A stretch of DNA of 64,000 bases from assembly GCF_017874315.1 (NCBI RefSeq), contig NZ_JAGGLG010000015.1:1-64000 (forward strand), written 5' to 3'. The DNA comes from Symbiobacterium terraclitae (lineage in GTDB: Bacteria; Bacillota; Sulfobacillia; Symbiobacteriales; Symbiobacteriaceae). The notes beneath the pieces are model-generated. The model was given only the letters and a program-made list of their open reading frames with translations, searched no databases and was not told where the DNA came from. Below are positions 49,469 to 57,459 of this stretch, piece by piece. How positions within the stretch are numbered: position 1 is the first letter of the stretch; each line of letters opens with the position of its first letter. A program made the translations under genes and the position numbers.

Positions 49469-50626
49469 CTACTTCAGCGCCTCCTGCCCGGCGAAGGTCC
49501 GCTCCGGCGTAAGCGCCCGGAGCACCGCTTCGTCGGCGGGGGTCAGCCCGCCGGCCACCATCCGGGCGAGCAGCTCGCCCACGCCGGGGCCGAGCATGAA
49601 GCCCTGGCCGCACATTCCCACGGCGTAGAGCAGCCCCTCCACCTCAGGTGCCCAGCCGACAATGGGCGAGCCGTCGGGGGTCATCGGGTACATGCCCCGC
49701 CAGGTGCGCCGCACCCGCAGGGGGGCGAGCCTGGGCATCAGGTCCAGCAGCCTTGGTGCCACCAGCGGCAGGAAGGTGCTGGTCTCACTGCGGTCGCTCC
49801 CCCAGATGGGCGGGTCCGGCGTGATGCAGAAGAGCACCTGCCCGGACTTCTGCTGGTAGAAGTAGAAGTTCGCCGACCCCGGGGCCGGCCGGATGTCCAC
49901 CACCATCGGCCCCAGGAACCTGGCCACCGGCTCAGTGATGGCCGCCTCATGCAGGTCTGGGATCACCGGCACGTCGCAGCCGGCCATCTGAGCCACGGGC
50001 CGGGCCCACGCTCCGGCGGCGTTGACGACCACAGGAGCCGCGTACTCGCCCTTGTCGGTGCGGACGCCCGTCACCCGGCCGCCCGACACGTGAATCGAAA
50101 GCGGCTGCTCCCGGAAGCGGAACGCCGCACCGAGACGCTGCGCCTCCCGCCAGAAGGCGTGGATGCTGAGCAGGGGCGAGGCCGAGCCGTCCTCCGGCGA
50201 GAAGGTGCCGCCGATCAGGCCGTCGGGGTTCAGGTCGGGCACGATCTCCAGCAGGTCGTCCCGGTCGTACCAGTCGATGTTCAGCCCGTACGACTTCTGC
50301 GTGACCAGCAGGTCCTTCAGCAGCCGCTCCTCCCGCGGCGTGTAGGCGACGAACATGTAGCCGCCCTGCAGCCAGCCGATGTCCTCGCCGTGGATCGGCT
50401 CCCAGGTGGCGAAGATCTCGAGGCTGCGCATGCAGAGGCGGATCTTGGCCGGGTCCGAGTGCGTCGCCCGGATCCCGCCGATGGCCGCCTTGTTGGAGCC
50501 CTGCCCGGGGCTGGCAGCCGGGTCGATCACCAGCACCTTCAGCCCCTGGCCCGCCATCGCCATCGCCGCGGGGGTGCCCACGCTGCCGGACCCGAGGATG
50601 ATCACGTCGTAGACGTGCCTACGCAT
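49469..50626 (-). CDS. FAD-dependent amine/imino-acid oxidoreductase, HcnC / D-hydroxyproline dehydrogenase beta-like
   Basis: 385-residue DAO-family flavoenzyme. The FAD-binding Rossmann motif is DVIILGSGSVGTPAAMAMAG; the C-terminal second FAD contact is GMCGQGFMLGPGVGELLARM. In the HcnABC/HypO class this subunit oxidises a D-hydroxyproline, glycine or opine C-N bond, passing electrons to the HcnA/B subunits. Its ATG at 50626 (GGAGGG upstream) overlaps the stop of the fused HcnA-B gene, so they form one complex. Confidence 0.87.
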   Translation of the reverse strand: MRRHVYDVIILGSGSVGTPAAMAMAGQGLKVLVIDPAASPGQGSNKAAIGGIRATHSDPAKIRLCMRSLEIFATWEPIHGEDIGWLQGGYMFVAYTPREERLLKDLLVTQKSYGLNIDWYDRDDLLEIVPDLNPDGLIGGTFSPEDGSASPLLSIHAFWREAQRLGAAFRFREQPLSIHVSGGRVTGVRTDKGEYAAPVVVNAAGAWARPVAQMAGCDVPVIPDLHEAAITEPVARFLGPMVVDIRPAPGSANFYFYQQKSGQVLFCITPDPPIWGSDRSETSTFLPLVAPRLLDLMPRLAPLRVRRTWRGMYPMTPDGSPIVGWAPEVEGLLYAVGMCGQGFMLGPGVGELLARMVAGGLTPADEAVLRALTPERTFAGQEALK

Positions 50627-52775
50627 CGCTGCGGCCCTCCTTTCCGCCCGTGGACTCCGACGCCGTCCCGGCGCCTCCAGCCTGCTCCCGCACGGCGCCG
50701 GCGAACCGCGCCAGTTCCACCTCGACGAAGAGCGGGCGCAGGGTCATGGGCGTGACCTCCTCCGGCCCCACGCCCTCCTCCCGGAGGAGCCGCAGCATCA
50801 GCGTGCCGCAGGTCTTGCCGCCGCAGGCGCCCATGCCGGCGCCGGTCACGGCCTTGATCTGGTTCAGGTCCCGGTAGCCCCGCCGGACCAACTCCCGCAC
50901 CTCGCCCGCCCTCACGCGGTTGCAGCGGCAGAGGATGGCGTCGTCCTGCATCCGCGGCACGTACCGCTCCTCCGGCATCCCTTCCTCTGGCTGCTGGACC
51001 CGGATGCCGGCGATGCGGGTGGCGATCGCCTTGGGTGCACGGACCCGCACCAGCAGCGTCCGGTCGTTGGACTCGTGGATGCGCAGGTCCTGCACCACCG
51101 CCTCGCCCAGCTCGTGGCCGGTCGTGTCCAGCACGGTGACCATGTCGCCGGTGCGGATGGTGTCCTTCAGGAACTCGTACGGGATGGTCACGGTGGGGAA
51201 GTAGGGGTCGCGCCGGAAGTCGACCAGGGTGATGGCCAGGCCGGGGCAGTGGGCGACGCAGCGCTCGCAGCCGCCGCATCGCCGGCCCTGCTCGTTCCGC
51301 GGGGTGAACCGCGGCGTCCGGCGGATGTCCCCGGGGTCGATGCGGATCAGCCCGTGAAGGCAGGCGGCGGTGCAGGGGTTGCACGGGATCTCCTGCGTGC
51401 AGTGGAAGACCGGGAAGACCCCCTCCTCCGCCTGCGGCGGGCACTCCGGCGTCACGGCGCCAGGCTTGCTCTTGAGGATGCCGGCCATGTGCCGCCACTC
51501 CTCCGGCACCTCGTCCACGGGATGCCCCAGGGCCCGGGCCACTTCCCGCCCCGCGATCCGGCCGCTGAAGATGGCAGCCGAGGCCTCGGCAATCTCCTCG
51601 GCGTCCCCCGCCACGAAGGCCCGCATGCCGAACGCACGGGCCCGGCGGTAGAGTTCGTCCACCGGGTCCAGCCCGACGGCGATCAGCACCGTGTCGCACG
51701 CAAACGTCCGCTCCGTGCCCGGCACCGGCCGGAACTGCTCGTCCACCGCCGCGACGGTGACCGACTCCACCTCGTCCCGGCCGTTCGCGCGCACGATGGT
51801 GTGGCGCGTGTAGACGGGCACGCCCATGCGGACCAGCTTGTCCTTGTGGACCTTGTAGCCGCCGCACTCCGCCATGGCCTCCACCAGGCCGACGACGGTG
51901 ATGCCCGCCTGCAGGGCGTGGTAACCGGCGATCAGGCCGACGTTACCGCCGCCCACGATGAAGAGCCGGCGGGCGGGCCGGATGAGGTCGCGGTTGACCA
52001 GGGTCTGGAAGGCGCCTGCGCCGTAGACGCCAGGCAGGGTATTGCCGGGGAAGACCAGGCTCTTCTCCCGGGCGCCGGTGGCCACCAGCAGGACTTCGGG
52101 CCTGACCAGCACGTACTCGTCGCCCCGGAGCACGCCCACCTTCCCGTCGCTGAAGACCGCCAGCGCCGTGCTGTTCAGCCAGACCGAGACGGACGGATGG
52201 GCGCGCACCTGCTCCTCCAGGAGCGTGGCGATGTCGATGCCCCGGCGCCCCGCCCAGACCGCCTCCACCGAGCCGAAGAAGCGGTGCGTCTGCAGGACCA
52301 GCTTGCCACCCAGCCGGTGCTTGTCGTCCACCAACAGGGTCTCGATGCCCAGCCTGCCCAGCTCCGCCGCCGCGGAGAGCCCCGCAGGTCCACCGCCGAT
52401 GATCAGGACGGGCACGGCGACTTCGCGGATGGTGCCTGCCCTGGGCGGATGCGATGCCCCAGGGGGAAGCTCCGGCAGGCCGTCGAGCGGCTCCACCCGC
52501 ATCCCGGGCCTGACCCGCACCATGCAGGCTTTCACCGGCCGTCCATCGGCCAGCACGAGGCATTGGGCGCACTGCCCGTTGGCGCAGAAGATGCCCTGGG
52601 GCGAGCCGTCCTTGTGGTGGTGGCCGAAGGTGCGGATGCCGTTGGCGAACAGGGCTGCGGCGATGGTCTCCCCCTCGCCGGCCGTGAGCGCCCGGCCCTG
52701 CCAGGAGAAGGGCACGGGAGCCCTCGGTGCCGTGGGAAGAATCGGGTGCGAGTCGATGCGGTAGGTCGTCGTCAT
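50619..52775 (-). CDS. fused HcnA-HcnB-type dehydrogenase subunit with inserted Fe-S domains
   Basis: 718-residue multi-redox protein. Order: N-terminal 2Fe-2S domain (Cys64, Cys69, Cys72, Cys84, in CANGQCAQC; HcnA/SoxA N-terminal type); an FAD/NAD two-domain oxidoreductase from about residue 115 (VLIIGGGPAGLSAAAELG) with a second Rossmann GGGNVGLIAGY; a ferredoxin-like insert with CTQEIPCNPCTAACLHG and CGGCERCVAHCPG (about 455-510); and a C-terminal BFD-type 2Fe-2S domain (CRCNRVRAGEV, GACGGKTCG). In Pseudomonas the first two are separate proteins. Probable electron-transfer subunit of the dehydrogenase whose catalytic part follows. Starts ATG 52775. Confidence 0.9.
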   Translation of the reverse strand: MTTTYRIDSHPILPTAPRAPVPFSWQGRALTAGEGETIAAALFANGIRTFGHHHKDGSPQGIFCANGQCAQCLVLADGRPVKACMVRVRPGMRVEPLDGLPELPPGASHPPRAGTIREVAVPVLIIGGGPAGLSAAAELGRLGIETLLVDDKHRLGGKLVLQTHRFFGSVEAVWAGRRGIDIATLLEEQVRAHPSVSVWLNSTALAVFSDGKVGVLRGDEYVLVRPEVLLVATGAREKSLVFPGNTLPGVYGAGAFQTLVNRDLIRPARRLFIVGGGNVGLIAGYHALQAGITVVGLVEAMAECGGYKVHKDKLVRMGVPVYTRHTIVRANGRDEVESVTVAAVDEQFRPVPGTERTFACDTVLIAVGLDPVDELYRRARAFGMRAFVAGDAEEIAEASAAIFSGRIAGREVARALGHPVDEVPEEWRHMAGILKSKPGAVTPECPPQAEEGVFPVFHCTQEIPCNPCTAACLHGLIRIDPGDIRRTPRFTPRNEQGRRCGGCERCVAHCPGLAITLVDFRRDPYFPTVTIPYEFLKDTIRTGDMVTVLDTTGHELGEAVVQDLRIHESNDRTLLVRVRAPKAIATRIAGIRVQQPEEGMPEERYVPRMQDDAILCRCNRVRAGEVRELVRRGYRDLNQIKAVTGAGMGACGGKTCGTLMLRLLREEGVGPEEVTPMTLRPLFVEVELARFAGAVREQAGGAGTASESTGGKEGRSDA

Positions 52776-53005
52776 CGGTGTCCACCGTGCCTCCTTCCAG
52801 AATCCGCCTCGTCAAAGCCATCGTAACACCCTGATTTGTGGCACGAAAGCAGGCACTTCGGCCTATTCGCAACGAACCGCCCTGCGGCGGGGCCGCAAGG
52901 CGGTCGATACCGTATGGCAGGGACGGCTCACACCGAAAGGCGCCGGATCGCACTTGGGAAGGGTAGGCTGGAGCGGGAATGCATGCCCGAACCCACGGTC
53001 AGTGC

Positions 53006-54097
53006 TCACACAGGGAAAGTCAGCTGTACTGAGCGAAGGCGCGGGTGCTGCAGCAGCTGGTCCAGCTCCTCGACGGAGCGCCGGTCCTCGGGGAGGATGG
53101 TCAGCACCCGGTACTCCAGCCCGGCCTCGGCCCGGATCGCCTGCGCCATGTCGTCGGGCACCAGGCGGGCACAGTGCTCCCGGACCCAGGCGTCGGCCGG
53201 GATGTCGCCCGCGTCCACGAAGGGGTAGAGGTCGCCGAGGAAGGCGCTCACCACCTCGCGGGCCTCGCGCAGCTGCGCCTCCAGGGCCGCCTTCTGCTCC
53301 GGGTCGTCGAGCTGGGCCGCCAGCTGTCGCTCCCGGGCGGCGAAGATCGCAGGCCACTCCTGCTCCAGGAACCGACGGGGCACCAGGTACTGCCCGTTCC
53401 ACTCCAGCCCCTTCTCGGCCAGGAGCGAGTCCAGGTCGTCCTTGGCCCGGCTGACCACGTCCAGCCGGCAGAGGGTCACGTCCATGGGCCGCAGCCGGAC
53501 GCCGCCCATGGCCAGCACCCCGAAGTCCTTGGGGTCGAGGCGGCGGCTGCGCCGGGTGCCACGGGCGCTGACGCGCACGAAGGCCCCGAGCCGGGAGAGC
53601 TCGGCGCCGACCCGGTAGGCGTCCCGCCGCAGCGCGACCCTGTCCTCCAGGGCCAGCCACTCCTGCGGCGAGAGGCGGCGCGCCGACTCCCACCACGCCA
53701 GGACGTCCGCCAGCACCGGGCCGGAATCGTCCAGCACCACCCCGTACTGGCGGGAGCCCTCCAGCCCCTCGGGCGTCAGGGGGCCGCTCCCCAGCACGGC
53801 GCTCCCCCCGGCGGCTGCGTAGACGCAGGCGCCGAGGTCGGTCAGCCAGCGCACCTCGCAGCCCGGCAGCCGCTTCAGGCGCTTGAGGGCGGCGAGCTCG
53901 ACCCGCCCCTCGCCGATGGCCTGGTGCGACAGGTCGGTCAGCACCATCACCTCGCCCCCCTCCCGCTCCAGGTGGGGAAGCAGGGGGCGCAGGGCCTCGA
54001 GATGCAGGGCGGGAGAGACGAGCCAGAGCTGCCGCCACGGGCCTTGCACCAGCTCCAGCAGCGCGGTGCGCAGGAATGAGACCGGTCGGCCTGCCAT
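53006..54097 (-). CDS. PLD-fold protein with a degenerate HKD motif, adjacent to a DNA methyltransferase
   Basis: 363-residue protein. Residues 1-150 resemble a phospholipase D-like domain: LWLVSPALHLEALRPLLPHLE, VMVLTDLSHQAIG, and a block ACVYAAAGGSAVLGSGPLT aligning with HxK(x4)D(x6)GSxN, in which the His, Lys and Asp are all replaced while the GS core is kept. The remaining 210 residues have no recognisable domain. It starts at the ATG at 54097 (AAGGGG eight bases upstream), 20 nt downstream of the DNA methyltransferase gene. Possibly a non-enzymatic partner of the methyltransferase; unproven. Confidence 0.7.
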   Translation of the reverse strand: MAGRPVSFLRTALLELVQGPWRQLWLVSPALHLEALRPLLPHLEREGGEVMVLTDLSHQAIGEGRVELAALKRLKRLPGCEVRWLTDLGACVYAAAGGSAVLGSGPLTPEGLEGSRQYGVVLDDSGPVLADVLAWWESARRLSPQEWLALEDRVALRRDAYRVGAELSRLGAFVRVSARGTRRSRRLDPKDFGVLAMGGVRLRPMDVTLCRLDVVSRAKDDLDSLLAEKGLEWNGQYLVPRRFLEQEWPAIFAARERQLAAQLDDPEQKAALEAQLREAREVVSAFLGDLYPFVDAGDIPADAWVREHCARLVPDDMAQAIRAEAGLEYRVLTILPEDRRSVEELDQLLQHPRLRSVQLTFPV

Positions 54098-54117
54098 CAG
54101 CTCCACCCCTTCTGCGG

Positions 54118-54903
54118 CTAGGCGCCCGCCGCGCCCGTGGCCCTCCTGGCCCCGTGGTCAGCGGCGCCTTCCAGCAGCGCGCGCATGTTCCTTTCCGCCA
54201 GCTGGCAGTACCCCGGGTCCAGATCGACGCCGATCCAGCGCCGGCCCAGCAGTGCGGCCGCCTGGCACGTGGTGCCGCTGCCGTTGAACGGATCCAGCAC
54301 CAGGTCACCCTTATAAGTGTATAGCTTGATCAGCCGGCTCGGCAACTCCAGGGGGAAGGGCGCAGGGTGGCCCACCTTCCTGGCCGAGACGGTAGGGAAC
54401 TCCCAGACCGACTTGGTGTAGGTGACGAACTCCTCGGGGACCAGGTCTGTCTCGCCCCGGTGGCCCATGCGCCAGTCGCCCTTGGAGAAGACCAGGATGT
54501 ACTCGTGCAGGTCGCGCAGGGTGGGGTTGGACGGGCTGCACCAGGAGCCCCAGGCCGTGGACACGCCCACGGAGGCGCCCTTGTTCCAGATGATCTCGCC
54601 CCGCATGTTGAAGCCCAGCCGGTTCATCTGCAGCGTGATGTACGCGTGCAGCGGCAGGTAGGGCTTCCTGTCGACCCCGGCGACGTTGATGGCGATGCGG
54701 CCGCCGGGCGCCATGACCCGGTAGCACTCGCGCCAGACAGCCTCCAGCATGGCGAGGTACTCGTCCATGGAGAGGCTGTCGTCGTGGGTGGCGTACTTGA
54801 TCCCCACGTTGTAGGGGGGTGAGGTCACCACCAGGTCCACCACCCCGTCGGGGATGAAGCTCATGTCCCGGGCATCGGCATTGTAGATGCGGTTGGCGTA
54901 CAT
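54118..54903 (-). CDS. solitary beta-class DNA (N4-cytosine/N6-adenine) methyltransferase
   Basis: 261-residue DNA amino-methyltransferase. Motif IV is TSPPYNVG near residue 30 and motif I is DPFNGSGTTCQAAALLGRRW near the C-terminus: the beta-class order. TSPPY is more frequent in N4-cytosine enzymes, so that is the better guess. The ATG at 54903 has GGAGG eight bases upstream. No restriction endonuclease is recognised beside it; the next gene (53006-54097) has an inactive-looking PLD domain. A perfect palindrome at 54989 lies in its leader. Modification target unknown. Confidence 0.9.
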   Translation of the reverse strand: MYANRIYNADARDMSFIPDGVVDLVVTSPPYNVGIKYATHDDSLSMDEYLAMLEAVWRECYRVMAPGGRIAINVAGVDRKPYLPLHAYITLQMNRLGFNMRGEIIWNKGASVGVSTAWGSWCSPSNPTLRDLHEYILVFSKGDWRMGHRGETDLVPEEFVTYTKSVWEFPTVSARKVGHPAPFPLELPSRLIKLYTYKGDLVLDPFNGSGTTCQAAALLGRRWIGVDLDPGYCQLAERNMRALLEGAADHGARRATGAAGA

Positions 54904-54988
54904 GCGTCTGGCCTCCAGTCATCCTCCGACCGCCGCGGTCGGGGCTTACGTGCAATGGCAACGCCTGCAATGGTCATGTTTGGTTTTA

Positions 54989-55008
54989 TTTCGCGCCGGG
55001 GCGCGAAA
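54989..55008. promoter_or_regulatory. perfect palindrome upstream of the DNA methyltransferase gene
   Basis: TTTCGCGCC-GG-GGCGCGAAA, a 9-bp perfect inverted repeat 86 nt before the methyltransferase start, flanked by AT-rich DNA on both sides. It is a candidate operator or attenuator. The interval 54904-55118 shows no other confident feature. Confidence 0.5.
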
Positions 55009-55118
55009 ATCCTCCTAACCATTGGCGCGACCTTATTCAATTTGGATTCCATCCCATTGTTACGCGCGCAAGTCCATGTGCGGCACCGCCCCAGGAGAGT
55101 ATAGGCCGCGGTGCGCGC

Positions 55119-55153
55119 GAAAAAACCGGCCGGGGGAGCGCTCCCCCGGCCGG
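55119..55153 (-). terminator. intrinsic terminator of pduL
   Basis: Perfect 14-bp stem CCGGCCGGGGGAGC / GCTCCCCCGGCCGG with no unpaired loop bases, followed on the minus strand by TTTTTT. It begins 14 nt past the pduL stop at 55168. Confidence 0.92.
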
Positions 55154-55167
55154 AAGGTTCCGTGCGG

Positions 55168-55746
55168 TTACAGCAGGATCTCGCCGATGTCGCCGTCCTT
55201 GATGCCGGCGGCGTTGGCCTCGTCGGTGTCGATGTGCATCTCGAGGGCCATGTCGTCCCGCACCCGGACGATCACGTCGTCGAAGGTGAGCGGGCGGCCG
55301 CCGTTGGTCTTCACCCGGACCACCTGGCGGTCGGTGACGCCGTACTTGGCGGCGTCGGCGGGCGTCATGTGGATGTGGCGGGCGGCCACGATCACGCCCT
55401 CGGTCAGCTCCACGCGGCCCTTGGGACCCTCGAGGATGACCCCCGGCGTCCCGGCGATGTTGCCGCTCAGGCGCACGACGGCGGGAATCCCCAGGGTGCG
55501 GGCGTCGGTGGCGGAGATCTCGACCTGCGAGGCGCCGCGGGCCGGGCCGAGCACCCGGACCTTCGGGAAGGAGCCCTTGGGCCCGATGACCGCCACGGTC
55601 TCCTCGGCGGCGAACTGGCCGGGCTGCATCAGTTCCTTCTTCACGGTGAGCTGGTACCCGGGGCCGAAGAGCGCCTCGACGTGCGCCGGGCTGAGGTGTA
55701 CGTGACGGGCGCTGACGTTGATGATCACGGTACGTGCTTCGGACAT
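55168..55746 (-). CDS. pduL: phosphate propanoyltransferase / phosphotransacetylase PduL
   Basis: 192-residue PduL, full length. The two halves carry the zinc-binding motifs ARHVHLS and ARHIHMT, each placed before a PduL beta-barrel, with GVILEGPKGRVELTEG between. PduL exchanges acyl-CoA and acyl-phosphate. Here it has no microcompartment-shell neighbours, so it likely acts as a cytoplasmic phosphotransacetylase. No N-terminal encapsulation peptide is evident. ATG at 55746 with AGGAGG upstream; single gene with its own terminator. Confidence 0.94.
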   Translation of the reverse strand: MSEARTVIINVSARHVHLSPAHVEALFGPGYQLTVKKELMQPGQFAAEETVAVIGPKGSFPKVRVLGPARGASQVEISATDARTLGIPAVVRLSGNIAGTPGVILEGPKGRVELTEGVIVAARHIHMTPADAAKYGVTDRQVVRVKTNGGRPLTFDDVIVRVRDDMALEMHIDTDEANAAGIKDGDIGEILL

Positions 55747-55874
55747 GTCGCTTTGTCTACCTCCTGTGAACGCGGCTCCTGCGCTGTTGGGTTCCTGCGC
55801 CGGCCCTCAGCCTCTCGGGGTCGGCTGGTCAAACCTTAATGTCATTCGCCTTCACCCGGCTGTTTCCTGCCTCA

Positions 55875-57320
55875 TCAGGTTTCCCCGACGATCAGTTCCT
55901 CCACCCGGGCGCTGTGGTCCTTGGGCGCCAGCACGAAGAGGACGTCGCCCGCCAGCAGCTTGGTGTGACCCCGCGGGGCCACCACGCGGCCGTCCCGGTA
56001 GATGGCGCTCACGGTGCACAGCTCGGGCAGGGCCAGCTCCGCGAGCCGCATCCCGGTGGCGCGGGAGGACTCGTTCAGCTCCACCTCCAGCATGTCGGCG
56101 TTCAGCCGCTCCATCGTCATCAGCTCGAGGCGCACCGGGCGAGGCGGCTCGCCCCTCAACAGCTGGCCGAGCTTGTCCGCCAGCCAGGAGATCGTCGATC
56201 CCTGCAGCGTGGCCGAGACCAGCACGACGAAGAAGACCACGTGGAAGATCATCCCGCTGTTGGGCACCCCGGCCACCATCGGATAGGTGCCCAGGATAAC
56301 GGGCACCGCACCGCGCAGACCCGACCAGGCGAGCACCACGAACTCCCGCAGCGTGAAGCGCTGCCCCAGGGTGCAGAGCCAGACGGCCAGGGGCCGGGCG
56401 ACGAGGATCTGCCCCGCCGCGATGGCCAGGGCCGGCACCGCAATCGGGCCCATCTGCGACGGGAACACGAGCAGGCCGAGCACGGTGAACATCACGATCT
56501 GGGCGAGCCAGGCCATGCCGTCGTGGAAGCGGAAGACCGACTGGCGGTAGGGGATCTCCAGCGTGGCCAGGTAGATGCCCAGGATGTAGACGGCCAGGTA
56601 GCCGCTGCCGTTGGCCAGCGACACCAGCGCGAAGACCGTGAACGCCACGCCGGTGAGGAGGATCGGGTACAGGCCGGCCGCCTGGAAGCGGATGCGCGGC
56701 AACAGCTTCTTCATGATCCAACCGGCCACCAGGCCCCCGACGACGCCCAGCCCCATCTGCCATACCAGGAAGCCGACGGCCCACAGGGTGGTCGGCGGCC
56801 CCTGGGTGATCCACATGATCATGATGGTCGTGAGGAAGATCGCCATCGGGTCGTTCAGGCCCGACTCGGCCTCCAGCGTGTACTTCAGGCGGGCCCTGAG
56901 GTCGGACGTGCCAATGACGGCGAAGGTGGCCGCGGCGTCTGTGGACCCGACGATGGCGCCGATCAGGAGGGCCATGGTCCAGTGGATGTCCAGCACCCAC
57001 CAGGCGATCAGCCCTGTCAGCCCGCTGGTGAGGAGCACCCCGACCGTGGCAAGGATTGAGGAGGGGACGATGACCTTGCGCACGTGCTTCCACTCGGTCT
57101 CGAGACCGCCCTGGAAGAGGATCTCCACCAGTGCAATGGTACCGATCAACTGCGCCGCCTCTGCGTTGTCGAAGTAGATCCATCCGGAGATATCGCTGCC
57201 CAGGATCATACCCGCCCCGATGAAGAGCACCAGCGCGGGCACACCGATGCGGTCGGCCAGCTGTGAGGCCACCACCCCGATTACGAGTGCTACACCCAGG
57301 ATGAGTGCAACCATGAACAT
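55875..57320 (-). CDS. potassium/proton antiporter with C-terminal TrkA-C domain
   Basis: 481-residue CPA1-like antiporter of the CvrA/NhaP2 group. Twelve or so transmembrane helices run from 3 to about 385; the ion-site pattern is around AESGLNDPMAIFLTT and the following SGLRGAVPVILGTYPM. A TrkA-C (RCK_C) domain sits at about 400-480 (ELALPELCTVSAIYRDGRVVAPR). Such proteins export K+ in exchange for H+. ATG at 57320; the nearest good ribosome binding site (GGAGGG) is about 20 nt upstream, so the start is uncertain. 134 nt separate it from the anti-sigma-like gene. Confidence 0.9.
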   Translation of the reverse strand: MFMVALILGVALVIGVVASQLADRIGVPALVLFIGAGMILGSDISGWIYFDNAEAAQLIGTIALVEILFQGGLETEWKHVRKVIVPSSILATVGVLLTSGLTGLIAWWVLDIHWTMALLIGAIVGSTDAAATFAVIGTSDLRARLKYTLEAESGLNDPMAIFLTTIMIMWITQGPPTTLWAVGFLVWQMGLGVVGGLVAGWIMKKLLPRIRFQAAGLYPILLTGVAFTVFALVSLANGSGYLAVYILGIYLATLEIPYRQSVFRFHDGMAWLAQIVMFTVLGLLVFPSQMGPIAVPALAIAAGQILVARPLAVWLCTLGQRFTLREFVVLAWSGLRGAVPVILGTYPMVAGVPNSGMIFHVVFFVVLVSATLQGSTISWLADKLGQLLRGEPPRPVRLELMTMERLNADMLEVELNESSRATGMRLAELALPELCTVSAIYRDGRVVAPRGHTKLLAGDVLFVLAPKDHSARVEELIVGET

Positions 57321-57459
57321 TGCTGCTTGGTCTATGGCAATCCCTCCTCAGTCAGAATGGCGCAGTATATTAATAGTATGACAGAAAATGGCGGAGAGGG
57401 TCAACATAAAACCAAGGCAGGGCCGCCTCCGGCGCCTGCCTCGGACACTTGCAGTGACG

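Noticed and set aside
54861-55022. 53-codon leader peptide before the DNA methyltransferase
   Set aside because: The start is weak and the peptide reads through the palindrome and ends over the methyltransferase start; the codon use is not gene-like.
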